Shown here one piece after another: positions 9,887 to 20,670 of a stretch of 64,000 nucleotides of DNA. The notes beneath the pieces are model-generated. The model worked only from the letters and a program-made list of their open reading frames with translations, was not told where the DNA came from and ran no database searches. The DNA is from DATLGD01 sp035540755. Lineage in GTDB: Bacteria > Actinomycetota > Actinomycetes > Mycobacteriales > SCTD01. The translations under genes and the position numbers were made by a program. The stretch spans positions 7,756 through 71,755 of the forward strand of contig DATLGD010000223.1 of NCBI GenBank assembly GCA_035540755.1. Reading direction: 5' to 3'. Within the stretch, counting starts at the first letter, position 1. The number at the start of each line of letters is the position of its first letter.

Positions 9887-11617
9887 GCGACCGATCCGCC
9901 CGTGCCCGTGCCCGAGCCCGTGCCCGGGCTGGTCGTCGGCCCGCTGCTGCGGTACGCCGACCGCACGACAGCGACCGTCTGGGTCGAGACGTCCGGGCCG
10001 GCGGAGATGCAGGTGCACGGGCGGTCGACCCGCACCTTCGAGGTCGAGGGTCACCACTACGGCTACCTCGTCGTCGACGAGCTCGAGCCCGGGACGGACG
10101 TGCCGTACGACGTCCGCCTCGACGGCGTGCGCGTCTGGCCCCGGGACGACGACCCGCGCCCCGCGCCCCGGCTGCGCACGCTGCCGGACGGCGAGCCGGT
10201 CGACATCGTCTTCGGCAGCTGCCGCGCCGACCGGCCACACGAGGACCCGTGGACGCGCACGGTCGACGAGCACCCGGACGGCGTCGGCGTCGACGCGCTG
10301 CAGGCGCTCGCGCTGGCGCTGCAGGCGGGCGAGCGGGCGCTGCCGGACCTGCTGCTGATGCTCGGCGACCAGGTGTACGCCGACGAGGGCGTGTCGCCGC
10401 TGGTGCGGGAGAAGCAGGTCGAGCGGCGCGGCGACAGCGCGCCCCGGGGCGAGGTCGCCGACTTCGAGGAGTACACCTGGCTGTACCGCGACTCGTGGAC
10501 CGACCCGGAGGTGCGGTGGCTGCTGGCCACCGTGCCGTCAGCGATGATCTTCGACGACCACGACGTGCGCGACGACTGGAACACCTCCGCGGCCTGGCGG
10601 GCCGAGATGGCGCGCACGCCGTGGTGGCGGCCGCGGATCACCGGCGCGTACATGTCGTATTGGCTCTACCAGCACCTGGGGAACCTGCCGCCGGAGCGGG
10701 TCCGGGCCGAGGGCGTCCTCGACGCCCTCCACGACGAGGGCGGTCCGGCGCTGCGCCGGTACGCCGAGCTGGCCGACGACGAGGTCGACGGCGGCACGCT
10801 CGTGCGCTGGAGCTACGGGCGAGACCTCGGCGTCGCCCGCCTGGTCGTGGTCGACACGCGCTCCGGCCGCGTCCTCGACGAGCGGCGGCGGGCGATGCTC
10901 AGCGACGACGAGTGGGAGCTCGTCGAGGGGTTCCTGTGCGGCGACGTCCCGCACCTGATCGTGGCGAGCAGCCTCCCGCTGGTGCTGGAGCGCTCCCTGC
11001 ACGACCTCGAGCGGTGGGACGGCGCCCTGACCGGTGGCGCCTGGGGCCGGCGGTTCGCCCGGCTCGGGGAGCGGATCCGCCAGGGTGCGGACCTCGAGCA
11101 CTGGGCGGCGTTCCCGGCCAGCTTCGACCGGCTGACCCGCCGGCTCGGCGAGGTCGCATCGGGGCGGCGCGGGTCCGCTCCGTCGACGGTGCTCGTGCTC
11201 TCCGGCGACGTGCACCACTCCTACGTGGCCCCGCTGCGCTTCCCCTCCCTGCCGCAGGTGCGCAGCAGCGTCGTCCAGGTCGTGAGCTCACCGCTGCGCA
11301 ACGCGCTGCCACGCGCCGTCGCGCGCGGGTTCGCGGCGGCCGCGTCCCGGCCGGCGGCCGTCGTCGGCCGGCTGCTGGCGCGCAGCGTGCGACTGCCGCC
11401 CCCGGAGGTGGAGTGGGACCTCACCACCGGACCGCTGACCGGCAACGGGCTCGGTGCGCTGAGCCTGAGCGGCCGGGAGGCGCGGCTGACGCTGCAGTCA
11501 GCCGTCATGGACAGCGGCGGTCCCCGGCTCGTCGAGGTGCACCGGGAGACCTTCGGCGCAGGAGGGTCAGGGGCCGGTCTGCCTGCTTCCGAGCGGATGC
11601 CATCCTGTCCGGCATGA
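9878..11617 (+). CDS. PhoD-like alkaline phosphatase family protein
   Basis: A 579-residue metallophosphoesterase. The N-terminal ~100 residues form an Ig-like domain (GLVVGPLLRYADRTTATVWV). The PhoD-like catalytic part shows FGSCRAD, MLGDQVYADEG, FDDHDVRDDW and LSGDVHHSY, the metal-binding motifs of the family. No signal peptide is visible, so it looks cytoplasmic. GTG 9878 is 6 nt after CACCAT, a leaderless-like arrangement; in-frame GTGs at 9902, 9908 and 9920 are alternatives. The substrate is unknown. Confidence 0.85.
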   Translation: MAPATDPPVPVPEPVPGLVVGPLLRYADRTTATVWVETSGPAEMQVHGRSTRTFEVEGHHYGYLVVDELEPGTDVPYDVRLDGVRVWPRDDDPRPAPRLRTLPDGEPVDIVFGSCRADRPHEDPWTRTVDEHPDGVGVDALQALALALQAGERALPDLLLMLGDQVYADEGVSPLVREKQVERRGDSAPRGEVADFEEYTWLYRDSWTDPEVRWLLATVPSAMIFDDHDVRDDWNTSAAWRAEMARTPWWRPRITGAYMSYWLYQHLGNLPPERVRAEGVLDALHDEGGPALRRYAELADDEVDGGTLVRWSYGRDLGVARLVVVDTRSGRVLDERRRAMLSDDEWELVEGFLCGDVPHLIVASSLPLVLERSLHDLERWDGALTGGAWGRRFARLGERIRQGADLEHWAAFPASFDRLTRRLGEVASGRRGSAPSTVLVLSGDVHHSYVAPLRFPSLPQVRSSVVQVVSSPLRNALPRAVARGFAAAASRPAAVVGRLLARSVRLPPPEVEWDLTTGPLTGNGLGALSLSGREARLTLQSAVMDSGGPRLVEVHRETFGAGGSGAGLPASERMPSCPA

Positions 11618-13359
11618 GCGTGTCATGGGCTTGTCGCGCGGCGCACTACGACGTGCTGGTGGTCGGCAGCGGCTTCGGCGGGAGCGTCAGCGCCCTCCGG
11701 CTGACCGAGAAGGGCTACCGCGTCGGCGTCCTCGAGGCCGGCCGGCGCTACGAGGACGCCGACTTCCCGAAGACCTCGTGGGACCTCCGGAAGTTCGTGT
11801 GGGCGCCGAAGCTCGGGCTCAAGGGCATCCAGCGCATCCACGTGCTCCCGGACATCGTCGTGCTCGGCGGCGCCGGCGTCGGCGGGGGCTCGCTGAACTA
11901 CGCCAACACCCTCTACGAGCCGAAGCGCGACAACTTCTACCGCGACCGGCAGTGGGCGCACATCACCGACTGGCGCTCGGAGCTGGCGCCGTTCTACGAC
12001 CAGGCCAAGCGGATGCTCGGCGTGGTCACCAACCCGACGATGACGGCGTCCGACGAGGTCATGAAGAAGGTCGCCGACGAGATGGGAGTGGGCCACACGT
12101 TCGCCATGACGCCGGTCGGCGTGTTCTTCGGGCGCGACGGGCGCAAGGAACCCGGCGTCGAGGTCGAGGACCCGTACTTCGGCGGCGCCGGCCCGGCGCG
12201 CCGTGGCTGCCTCGAGGTCGGCGAGTGCATGACCGGCTGCCGCCACGGCGCCAAGAACACCCTGGTGAAGAACTACCTGCACCTGGCCGAGAAGGCCGGC
12301 GCCGTCGTGCACCCGGAGCGGACCGTGACGCGCGTGCGGCCCCTGGCCGGGGGCGGGTACGCCGTCGACACGGTCAAGACCGGCGCGTGGCAGGCGGCGC
12401 CGACCCTCCGCACGTTCACCGCCGACCAGGTCGTCATGGCCGCCGGCACCTGGGGCACCCAGCAGCTGCTGCACCGGATGAAGGCCGGCGGCGTGCTGCC
12501 CGGCCTGTCCGAGCGGCTCGGCGTGCTCACCCGCACCAACTCCGAGGCGCTCGGCGGAGCGACGACCAAGTGGCGGCACCGCAATCAGGTCGACTTCACC
12601 CGCGGCGTCGCCATCACCTCCTCCATCCACCCCGACGAGCTGACCCACATCGAGCCGGTCCGCTACGGCAAGGGCTCCAACGCGATGGGCCTGCTGTCGA
12701 CCGTCGCCACGAGGGGCGGCGGGAGCGTGCCGCGGTGGCGGACCTGGCTGCGGGAGGCGGCCAAGCACCCAGGGCAGGCGCTGTCGCTGTACGGCGGCAT
12801 CAACCGGTGGTCCGAGCGCACGATCATCGGCCTGGTCATGCAGGTGCAGGACAACTCGCTGACGCTGTACCCGAAGCGCACCCGGCTCGGCCGGATCCGG
12901 GTCACCTCCCGTCAGGGTCACGGCCTGCCTAACCCGACGTGGATCCCGGCCGCGCACGAGGCGATGGCTCGCATGGCGAAGCACATCGACGGCTTCCCCG
13001 GCAACAGCGTCGGCGAGATCTTCGACATCCCGATGACCGCCCACTTCCTCGGCGGCTGCGCCATCGGCGACTCGCCGCGCAGCGGCGTCGTCGACGCCTA
13101 CCACCGTGCCTACGGGCATGAGGGGCTGCACATCGTGGACGGGTCCGCCATCTCCGCGAACCTCGGTGTCAACCCGTCGCTGACCATCACCGCCCAGGCG
13201 GAGCGGGCGATGTCGCTGTGGCCGAACAAGGGCGAGGACGACCCGCGACCCCCGCTCGGTGCGCAGTACCAGCGCCTCGAGCCGGTGCCGCCGCAGGCGC
13301 CGGTCGTCCCGGCGGCCGCACCGGGCGCCCTGCGGCTGCCCGTGGTGGCGGTGACCTGA
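11614..13359 (+). CDS. GMC-family oxidoreductase, cholesterol oxidase-like
   Basis: A 581-residue FAD enzyme. The dinucleotide-binding motif VVGSGFGGSVSALRL lies near residue 16, GGAGVGGGSLNYANT is the GMC flavin motif, and the C-terminus has the conserved HFLGGCAIGDS and GVNPSLTITAQAERAM segments. The closest family I recognise is cholesterol oxidase ChoD (Rv3409c type). Substrates other than sterols are possible. ATG 11614 overlaps the phosphatase stop, suggesting coupling. Confidence 0.85.
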   Translation: MSVSWACRAAHYDVLVVGSGFGGSVSALRLTEKGYRVGVLEAGRRYEDADFPKTSWDLRKFVWAPKLGLKGIQRIHVLPDIVVLGGAGVGGGSLNYANTLYEPKRDNFYRDRQWAHITDWRSELAPFYDQAKRMLGVVTNPTMTASDEVMKKVADEMGVGHTFAMTPVGVFFGRDGRKEPGVEVEDPYFGGAGPARRGCLEVGECMTGCRHGAKNTLVKNYLHLAEKAGAVVHPERTVTRVRPLAGGGYAVDTVKTGAWQAAPTLRTFTADQVVMAAGTWGTQQLLHRMKAGGVLPGLSERLGVLTRTNSEALGGATTKWRHRNQVDFTRGVAITSSIHPDELTHIEPVRYGKGSNAMGLLSTVATRGGGSVPRWRTWLREAAKHPGQALSLYGGINRWSERTIIGLVMQVQDNSLTLYPKRTRLGRIRVTSRQGHGLPNPTWIPAAHEAMARMAKHIDGFPGNSVGEIFDIPMTAHFLGGCAIGDSPRSGVVDAYHRAYGHEGLHIVDGSAISANLGVNPSLTITAQAERAMSLWPNKGEDDPRPPLGAQYQRLEPVPPQAPVVPAAAPGALRLPVVAVT

Positions 13360-13370
13360 GCTCGGCGGCG

Positions 13371-13376
13371 TACCCT
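13371..13376 (+). promoter_or_regulatory. Leaderless -10 element before the ABC-F leader
   Basis: TACCCT fits the actinobacterial TANNNT -10 consensus and ends 6 nt before GTG 13383, so transcription would begin at or next to that codon. No clear -35 is seen. Confidence 0.55.
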
Positions 13377-13382
13377 GTAGCC

Positions 13383-13403
13383 GTGCTTCTGACGACCACG
13401 TGA
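13383..13403 (+). CDS. Putative six-residue leader peptide (M-L-L-T-T-T)
   Basis: A mini-ORF of GTG plus five codons (Leu-Leu-Thr-Thr-Thr) and a TGA stop. It begins where the TACCCT promoter would start the transcript and lies 68 nt before an ABC-F gene. ABC-F and other ribosome-protection genes are often controlled by ribosome stalling on short leader peptides, so an attenuation role is proposed. Translation is not proven by sequence alone; a chance ORF this short is possible. Confidence 0.45.
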   Translation: MLLTTT

Positions 13404-13406
13404 GCC

Positions 13407-13446
13407 GACACGCCTGGCTTCCTGCACGAAGCCGTCCCGCCGTGTC
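13407..13446 (+). promoter_or_regulatory. Nested hairpin in the ABC-F leader
   Basis: An inner stem TGGCTTC/GAAGCCG (13415-13421 with 13428-13434, loop CTGCAC) lies inside an outer stem GACACG/CGTGTC (13407-13412 with 13441-13446). It begins 3 nt after the leader-peptide stop and ends 24 nt before the ABC-F start, the right place for an attenuator. There is no U-run, so Rho-dependent or translational control is as likely as intrinsic termination. Confidence 0.45.
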
Positions 13447-13470
13447 CGCCCTGTCGCCCGAGGAGCCTCG

Positions 13471-15059
<1,589 letters not shown>

Positions 15060-15063
<4 letters not shown>

Positions 15064-15968
15064 GCGTCGGCACGTCCCGGTCCACGACGGCAGCGGCGAA
15101 GGGCTCCCCGGTCGAGCGCGTGCCGGCGCCGGTGCTGGTGCTGGCCGCCGTGGCGTCGGTGCAGACCGGCAGCGCCGTCGCCCGCACCCTGTTCGACGCC
15201 CTCGGCTCCAACGGGGTGGTGCTGCTGCGCCTCGGCCTGTCGAGCCTGCTCCTGCTCGCCGTGCTGCGGCCGAGGTTCTGGCGCTGGTCGCGGGCCTCCC
15301 TCGGCGCCGCGGCGCTGCTCGGTGTCGCCATGGCCGGCATGAACACGGTCTTCTACCTGTCCATCCGCACCGTGCCGCTCGGGATCGCCGTCACCGTGGA
15401 GTTCCTCGGCCCGCTGCTGCTCGCCCTCGTCCAGACCCGCCGCTGGCGCGACCTCGCCTGGGCGCTCCTGGCGGCTGCCGGTGTCGTCCTGCTCGGCTTC
15501 GACCGCGACGGCGCGCCGCTGGCCGGCCTCGCCCTCGCCTTCCTCGCCGGCCTGTGCTGGGCGGGCTACATCCTGGCCAGTGCCAGGGTCGGCGCACTGC
15601 TGCCCGGCACCGGCGGGCTCGCCGTGGCGCTGCTGGTGTCGACGGTGCTCGTGCTGCCGCTCGGCGCGCCCGGCGCGGTCGGGCTGGTCGACCGTCCCGA
15701 GCTGCTCCTGGCCGCGCTGGCCGTGGCCGTCCTGTCGTCGGTGCTGCCGTACAGCTTCGAGCTCGCGGCCCTGCGGCGGATCCCGACCCGGGTGTTCGGG
15801 GTGCTCATGTCGCTGCAGCCGGCGGCGGCGGCCGTGGCGGGCCTGCTGGTGCTCGGCCAGCGGCTCGGCGTGCGCGAGGTGGTCGCACTGGTGCTCGTCA
15901 GCCTGGCCAGCGCCGGCGTCACCCTCAGCCGGCGTGAGGGCAGGGCACCGGTCCAGCCGCTCGAGTGA
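15060..15968 (+). CDS. EamA/RhtA-type transporter
   Basis: A 302-residue drug/metabolite-superfamily permease with ten hydrophobic segments from about residue 22 to 290, in two EamA halves. The stretch TVEFLGPLLLAL resembles the threonine/homoserine exporter RhtA. The substrate is likely an amino acid or small metabolite, but this is inferred. GTG 15060 overlaps the ABC-F stop as GTGA, so the two are probably co-translated. It ends 16 bp from a convergent gene. Confidence 0.85.
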
Positions 15969-15984
15969 CCTGAGCGGCCAGGGA

Positions 15985-16668
15985 TCAGCCGTGCCGCGAC
16001 GCCACCTCGGCGCGCAGCGCGGCCAGCTCGTCCCGCAGCTGCTGGACCTCGCGGGCCAGGCTCTCGACCGAGGGCGGTGGCGGCCCGGTGACGGCGGGTT
16101 CGGGCGACTGCGCCTCGGTGGCTGGGTGCGCGTCGTCGCCGGGCGTGGTCGGGACGGGCGGGCCGCTGCCGCCGGCGGGCACCTCGACGAGCAGCTCGGC
16201 GAAGCGGTCCTCCCGCCGACCTGGCAGCCGGGCCACCCTGGTGACCAGGGGCGGCTCGCGCTCGACCAGCAGCCGCAAGACGTCCTCGACCTCCTCCACG
16301 CCGCCGAACGGGTGCATCCGCTCGGTGCGGGTGCGCAGCTCGGCCGCGGTCTGCGGCCCCCGCAGCAGCAGGACGGCCAGCACCGCGACCTCGGCGGGGG
16401 ACAGGCCGAGGGCGGCCGGCAGCTCGTGCTGGTGCTTGTCGCTGCGCTCGCCGCTGCGGTGCACGGTGCGCAGCAGGCCCTGCTCGCGCAGGTTGCGCAC
16501 CGCGACGCGCACGGTCGTCAGGTCGTAGCACACCACCGGATCCCGGCTGGTCGTCTGGTTGCAGGCAGCGATGAGCGCGTTGTCGGTGAGCGGGTACTGC
16601 TGCGGCGTCGTCAGCTGCTTCTCGACGAGGCAGCCGAGCACGCGGCCCTCTTCCGGTGTCAGCTCCAC
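15985..16668 (-). CDS. YceH family (DUF480) protein
   Basis: A 227-residue protein made of two winged-helix-like repeats. The N-terminus (LTPEEGRVLGCLVEKQLTTP) and ALIAACNQTTSRDPV are signatures of the YceH/DUF480 family. The C-terminal ~60 residues are low-complexity Pro/Glu-rich, then end in a short helix (QQLRDELAALRAEVA). The function is not established; DNA binding is suggested only by fold. The start is GTG 16668. Confidence 0.85.
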   Translation of the reverse strand: MELTPEEGRVLGCLVEKQLTTPQQYPLTDNALIAACNQTTSRDPVVCYDLTTVRVAVRNLREQGLLRTVHRSGERSDKHQHELPAALGLSPAEVAVLAVLLLRGPQTAAELRTRTERMHPFGGVEEVEDVLRLLVEREPPLVTRVARLPGRREDRFAELLVEVPAGGSGPPVPTTPGDDAHPATEAQSPEPAVTGPPPPSVESLAREVQQLRDELAALRAEVASRHG

Positions 16669-16686
16669 GACGGGAGCGTAGGGGCG

Positions 16687-17712
16687 TCAGCGGGGGAAGA
16701 CGACGACCGGCCCGCGGACGCCGACCTTGACCGACGCGCCCTGCGGCGGCAGCGGGAACCCGGGGGTGCGGGCCATGGCGACGGCCCCGCCCGGCAGCTG
16801 CAGGTGCAGCAGCGCGTCGTGCCCGAAGAAGACGCGGTCGGCGACGGTGGCCTCCACGCACGGCAGGTCGATCGGGTCGATCTCGAGCTGCTCCGGACGC
16901 ACCACCACCGACACGGGTCCCGTGGCGGGGGACGACGGCACGAGCTGGCCGAGAGGCGAGCTGACCGAGCCGGCCGACGCCGAGCCCTGCAGCACCACGA
17001 CCTCGCCGACGAAGGTGGCGACACCCAGGTCGACCGGGCGGGCGTACACCGACTCCGGATCACCGGCCTGCACCACCTGCCCGTCCCGCACGACGGCGAC
17101 GACATCGGCCACCGACAGCGCCTCCTGCTGGTCGTGGGTGACCAGCACCGCCGACGCGCCCGCGGCGTGCAGCGACGCCCGCACCTCGGCACGGACCTGC
17201 GCGCGCAGGCCGGCGTCGAGCGCGCTGAACGGCTCGTCGAGCAGGACCAGCGAGGGCTCCGGAGCCAGCGCCCGCGCCACCGCCACCCGCTGCTGCTGGC
17301 CACCGGAGAGCTCGTGCGGCATCCGGCCGCCCAGGCCGGCCAGGCCGACCAGCTCCAGCACCTCGTCGACCCGCCTCCCGCGCCGGCCGGTCCGCGGCAG
17401 CCCGAAGCCGACGTTGTCCTGCACCGACAGGTGCGGGAACAGCGCCCCCTCCTGCGGGACGACGGCGACCCGGCGGCGTTCCGGGGGGGTGCACCGGCCG
17501 GGTCCGTCCACGACGTTGCCCGCCACCTCGACCGAGCCGGCGTCGGCGCGCTCGAACCCGGCGACGATGCGCAGCAGGGTGGTCTTGCCGCAGCCGGAGG
17601 GCCCGAGCAGGGCCACCAGCCGGGCCGTCGGCACCTCGAGGTCGAGGCCGCGCAGGACCGGCGCGTCGAAGGACTTCTCGACACCTCTCACGCGCAGCGC
17701 GAGATCGCTCAC
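16687..17712 (-). CDS. fbpC: Iron(III) ABC transporter ATP-binding protein
   Basis: A 341-residue ATPase of the iron/thiamine/polyamine class. It has GPSGCGKTT, LSGGQQQRVAVARAL, LVLLDEPFSALD and H-loop LVTHDQQEA, then a C-terminal TOBE-like domain (VVVRPEQLEIDP). GTG 17710-17712 overlaps the permease stop. With the permease and binding protein upstream it forms a complete Fbp-type importer. Confidence 0.92.
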   Translation of the reverse strand: MSDLALRVRGVEKSFDAPVLRGLDLEVPTARLVALLGPSGCGKTTLLRIVAGFERADAGSVEVAGNVVDGPGRCTPPERRRVAVVPQEGALFPHLSVQDNVGFGLPRTGRRGRRVDEVLELVGLAGLGGRMPHELSGGQQQRVAVARALAPEPSLVLLDEPFSALDAGLRAQVRAEVRASLHAAGASAVLVTHDQQEALSVADVVAVVRDGQVVQAGDPESVYARPVDLGVATFVGEVVVLQGSASAGSVSSPLGQLVPSSPATGPVSVVVRPEQLEIDPIDLPCVEATVADRVFFGHDALLHLQLPGGAVAMARTPGFPLPPQGASVKVGVRGPVVVFPR

Positions 17713-19322
17713 CGGTCGCTCCCTCGGGACAGGGCGCCGCTGCGCACGCCGACCAGCCAGGTCGGCACGGCGGAGAGCAGCACCAGCAGTGCAGCGTAGG
17801 GCGCGGCGCGGGAGTAGGCCGCGACGCCGGTCTCGGTCCAGAGCCGGGTGGCGAGGGTCTCGGTGCCCAGCGGACGCAGGAGCAGGGTGGCCGGCAGCTC
17901 CTTCATGCAGGTGAGGAACACCAGTGCCGCGCCGGCGCCGATCCCGGGCATGGCCAGCGGCAGTGTGACCCGCCGCAGCACCGCCAGCGGGCGTGAGCCG
18001 GCGGCGCGCGCCACCTCCTCCAGCGACGGCGGTGACTGCGCGGCCGAGGCGTGCACGGCGCCCACCGCCAGCGGCAGGAACAGCACCACGTAGGCCAGCA
18101 CGAGCACGGGGGTCCGCTGGTACAGCGGCGCCGCCCACCGCACCGAGAGGAACACCAGGGCCAGCGCGACGACGATGCCGGGCAGGGCGTGGCCGACGTA
18201 GGAGGCCCGCTCGAGCAGCATCGGCAGCCGGCCGCTGCGCCGGGCCGCCAGCACGCCGACCGGGATGGCGAGCAGCGTGGTGGCGACCGCGCCGAGCGCT
18301 GCCACGGTCAGCGACGTGCCGGCGGCCTGCAGCAGCGGCACGGTCGGGAACGCGCTCGTCGCCCCGACGGCGCTCCAGTAGACCAGCGCCGCAGCGGGCA
18401 CGCCGAGGGCGAGCGCGGCGGCGCCGCCGACGGCGGCGAAGGCCGGCCACCTCCACCGGCCGAGCGGGGCGACGATCGGCACCCGTGCGCCGCCGGCCCC
18501 GACCCGGGCGTACTGCGCCCGGCCCCGGGTGCGGCTCTCGAGCCAGACCAGCACCACCGTCACCGCCACGAGCAGCAGCCCGAGCACCGCGGCCGGCGTC
18601 CGGTCGAAGGAGGACTGGTAGGAGGTGTAGATGACCCGGGTGAAGGCGTCGAACCGCATGATCGACACCGCGCCGAAGTCGGACAGCACGTAGAGGGCCA
18701 CGATGAGGCCGCCCGCAGCGAGCGCCGGCCGGAGCTGCGGCAGGGTCACCCGTCGGAAGGCCTGCCAGGACGACAGGCCCAGCGACCGGGCCACTTCCTC
18801 ACCGGCCGGGTCGAGCCGGCGCAGCGACGCGGCGACAGGCAGCAGCACGTAGGGGTAGGAGCAGGCGGTCAGGACGATCGCCGCGCCCCAGAAGCCGGCG
18901 AGGCCGGGCCACAGCGACAGCCAGGCGAAGGCCGCGACGTAGGTCGGGACGGCCAGCGGCAGGGCGACCACGACGGCCCACACCCGACGGCCGGGCAGGT
19001 CGCTGCGCACGCTCAGCCAGGCGAGCGCGACCCCGACCGCCAGGCAGGCCGCGGTGACGACGGCGGCCAGCCCGAGGCTGCGCAGCAGCAGGCGGGCGGT
19101 CCGCTCGCGCCACAGCACCTCTGCGACGACGTCGAGCCCGTTCTCCGTGGCCCGGACGACCAGGTACACCAGCGGCAGCAGGGCGATGGCCGCCGTCAGG
19201 CAGGCCGGGACGACCAGCAGCAGGGAGGGGCGGGCGCTGCGCCGCCGGGCCGGGACAGGCCGGAGCCCCTGGAGGACGGGATCGTCCGCCAGGGGCGTCG
19301 GCAGCGGGGGAGCGGTGCTCAG
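17709..19322 (-). CDS. fbpB: Iron(III) ABC transporter permease, CTG start likely
   Basis: A 537-residue permease with about 12 transmembrane segments in two halves, each with a binding-protein-dependent transport (EAA-like) loop: EVARSLGLSSWQAFRRVTLPQ near residue 180 and EVARAAGSRPLAVLRRVTLP near residue 440. No ATG, GTG or TTG precedes TM1 in this frame without entering deep into fbpA. The best start is CTG 19320-19322, which overlaps the fbpA stop as CTGA. A GTG inside TM1 would delete a helix. The upstream open frame is an fbpA shadow. Confidence 0.88.
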   Translation of the reverse strand: MSTAPPLPTPLADDPVLQGLRPVPARRRSARPSLLLVVPACLTAAIALLPLVYLVVRATENGLDVVAEVLWRERTARLLLRSLGLAAVVTAACLAVGVALAWLSVRSDLPGRRVWAVVVALPLAVPTYVAAFAWLSLWPGLAGFWGAAIVLTACSYPYVLLPVAASLRRLDPAGEEVARSLGLSSWQAFRRVTLPQLRPALAAGGLIVALYVLSDFGAVSIMRFDAFTRVIYTSYQSSFDRTPAAVLGLLLVAVTVVLVWLESRTRGRAQYARVGAGGARVPIVAPLGRWRWPAFAAVGGAAALALGVPAAALVYWSAVGATSAFPTVPLLQAAGTSLTVAALGAVATTLLAIPVGVLAARRSGRLPMLLERASYVGHALPGIVVALALVFLSVRWAAPLYQRTPVLVLAYVVLFLPLAVGAVHASAAQSPPSLEEVARAAGSRPLAVLRRVTLPLAMPGIGAGAALVFLTCMKELPATLLLRPLGTETLATRLWTETGVAAYSRAAPYAALLVLLSAVPTWLVGVRSGALSRGSDR

Positions 19323-20407
19323 GTCAGCCCGACCTCGTCCAGCAGGCGCAGGGTCTCGTCGAGGGTGTCGAGGTCGCTGAGGTCGACATCGGGCGCGTCG
19401 ACGGACTCCAGGGAGGGCAGGCCGGGCACGTCTGCCTCGACGCCGTCGATGAGCGGGAACTCCTTGGTCTCCTCGGCGAAGTAGGTCTGGCCCTCCTCCG
19501 AGAGCAGGAAGTCGACGAAGGCGGCCGTGCGGTCGTCGGCGTTGCCGGGCAGGACGCCGACGCCGGCGACGTTGACCAGCGAGCCGATGTCGCCGCCCGG
19601 GAAGAAGTGGTTGCGGGCGTTCAGCGCCTCGAGGCCGCCCTCGGTCTCGGCCGCCTTCTCGTACAGGTAGTAGTGGTTGACCAGGCCCATCGGCACCTGG
19701 CCGTCGTTCACCGCGTCGACGATGAGGCCGTTGCGCTCGTAGGCCTGCGGGTCGTTGGCCGCGAAGCCCTCGAGCCACTCGCGGGTGCGCTCCTCGCCCG
19801 CCGTGACCCGCATGCCGGTGACGAACGACTGGAACGAGGCGTTGGTCGGGGCGAACGCCACCCGACCGCGGTACTCGGGCTCGGTGAGGTCGAAGACGCT
19901 CTGCGGCAGGTCGGCCTCGGCGACGAGGTCGCGGTTGTAGACGAGCACACGGGCGCGGCCGGACACGCCGACCCAGCTGCCCTCGGCGGACCGGTACTGC
20001 GCGGGCACCCGGTCGAGGACGGCGTCGTCGAGCGGCTCGAGCAGGTCGGCGTTCTGCAGCGCCCCGAGCGCGCCGGCGTCCTGGGACAGGAAGACGTCGG
20101 CCGGGGTGCGCTCGCCCTCCTCGAGCAGCTGGGCGGCCAGCTCGGCGCTGCCGCCGTAGCGGGCGGTGACCTCGATGCCGGTGGCCTCGGTGAACTGCTC
20201 CAGCAGCGGCGCGACGAGGTTCTCGTTGCGGCCGCTGTAGACGACGAGCGGGCCGGCGTCGCTCGCGGTGTCCTCGGTCGGTGCGGCAGTGGCGCCGGTG
20301 TCGTCGCCGCCGCACGCGGCGAGGGTCACGAGCAGGCCTGCGGCCGCGGCGGCGGCGATCAGCCGCTGCGGCAGGCGACGGGACAGGCGGAGGGGCGGAC
20401 GGTGCAC
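19319..20407 (-). CDS. fbpA: Iron(III) ABC transporter substrate-binding lipoprotein
   Basis: A 362-residue lipoprotein. The N-terminal basic and hydrophobic signal ends in the lipobox LAAC (VTLAACGGDD), followed by an Asp/Thr-rich linker and a periplasmic-binding fold starting PLVVYSGRNENLVAPLLEQF. The YY pair typical of Fe(III) binding is present in VNHYYLYEKA. GTG 20405-20407 is preferred because GGAG lies 6 nt before it and it sits just before the signal peptide; longer frames cover the iron box. The protein is anchored outside the membrane and delivers ferric iron to FbpB. Confidence 0.9.
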   Translation of the reverse strand: MHRPPLRLSRRLPQRLIAAAAAAGLLVTLAACGGDDTGATAAPTEDTASDAGPLVVYSGRNENLVAPLLEQFTEATGIEVTARYGGSAELAAQLLEEGERTPADVFLSQDAGALGALQNADLLEPLDDAVLDRVPAQYRSAEGSWVGVSGRARVLVYNRDLVAEADLPQSVFDLTEPEYRGRVAFAPTNASFQSFVTGMRVTAGEERTREWLEGFAANDPQAYERNGLIVDAVNDGQVPMGLVNHYYLYEKAAETEGGLEALNARNHFFPGGDIGSLVNVAGVGVLPGNADDRTAAFVDFLLSEEGQTYFAEETKEFPLIDGVEADVPGLPSLESVDAPDVDLSDLDTLDETLRLLDEVGLT

Positions 20408-20444
20408 GGGGTCTCCAGCAGAGCGAGGGACCGGACGGTCCCCG

Positions 20445-20458
20445 GGTAAGGGCAACCT
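20445..20458 (-). promoter_or_regulatory. DtxR/IdeR-like iron box upstream of fbpA
   Basis: GGTAAGGGCAACCT matches 11 of 14 positions of the DtxR/IdeR core GGTTAGGCTAACCT. It lies 38-51 bp before the fbpA start, within the expected promoter region. Iron-loaded repressor would shut off the importer. The call rests on consensus match and context only. Confidence 0.55.
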
Positions 20459-20670
20459 CACCTCATTCCCGCCCTTCAAGGCAAGTGATGTGAGACAGAG
20501 CACCTCGGCGCGGGCCGATGCGGTCCTCGCCGCGGTGGCGGCCGCGGGGGTTTCCCGCGATCATGAGGGGATACGAAGCGGACGTCCCGGTCATCACTCT
20601 TGACGGACGCCGCCGGGTGATGAGCACGCCAGACCGGAAGCACTCCAGACCGTACGAAGAGGGGCACGCT

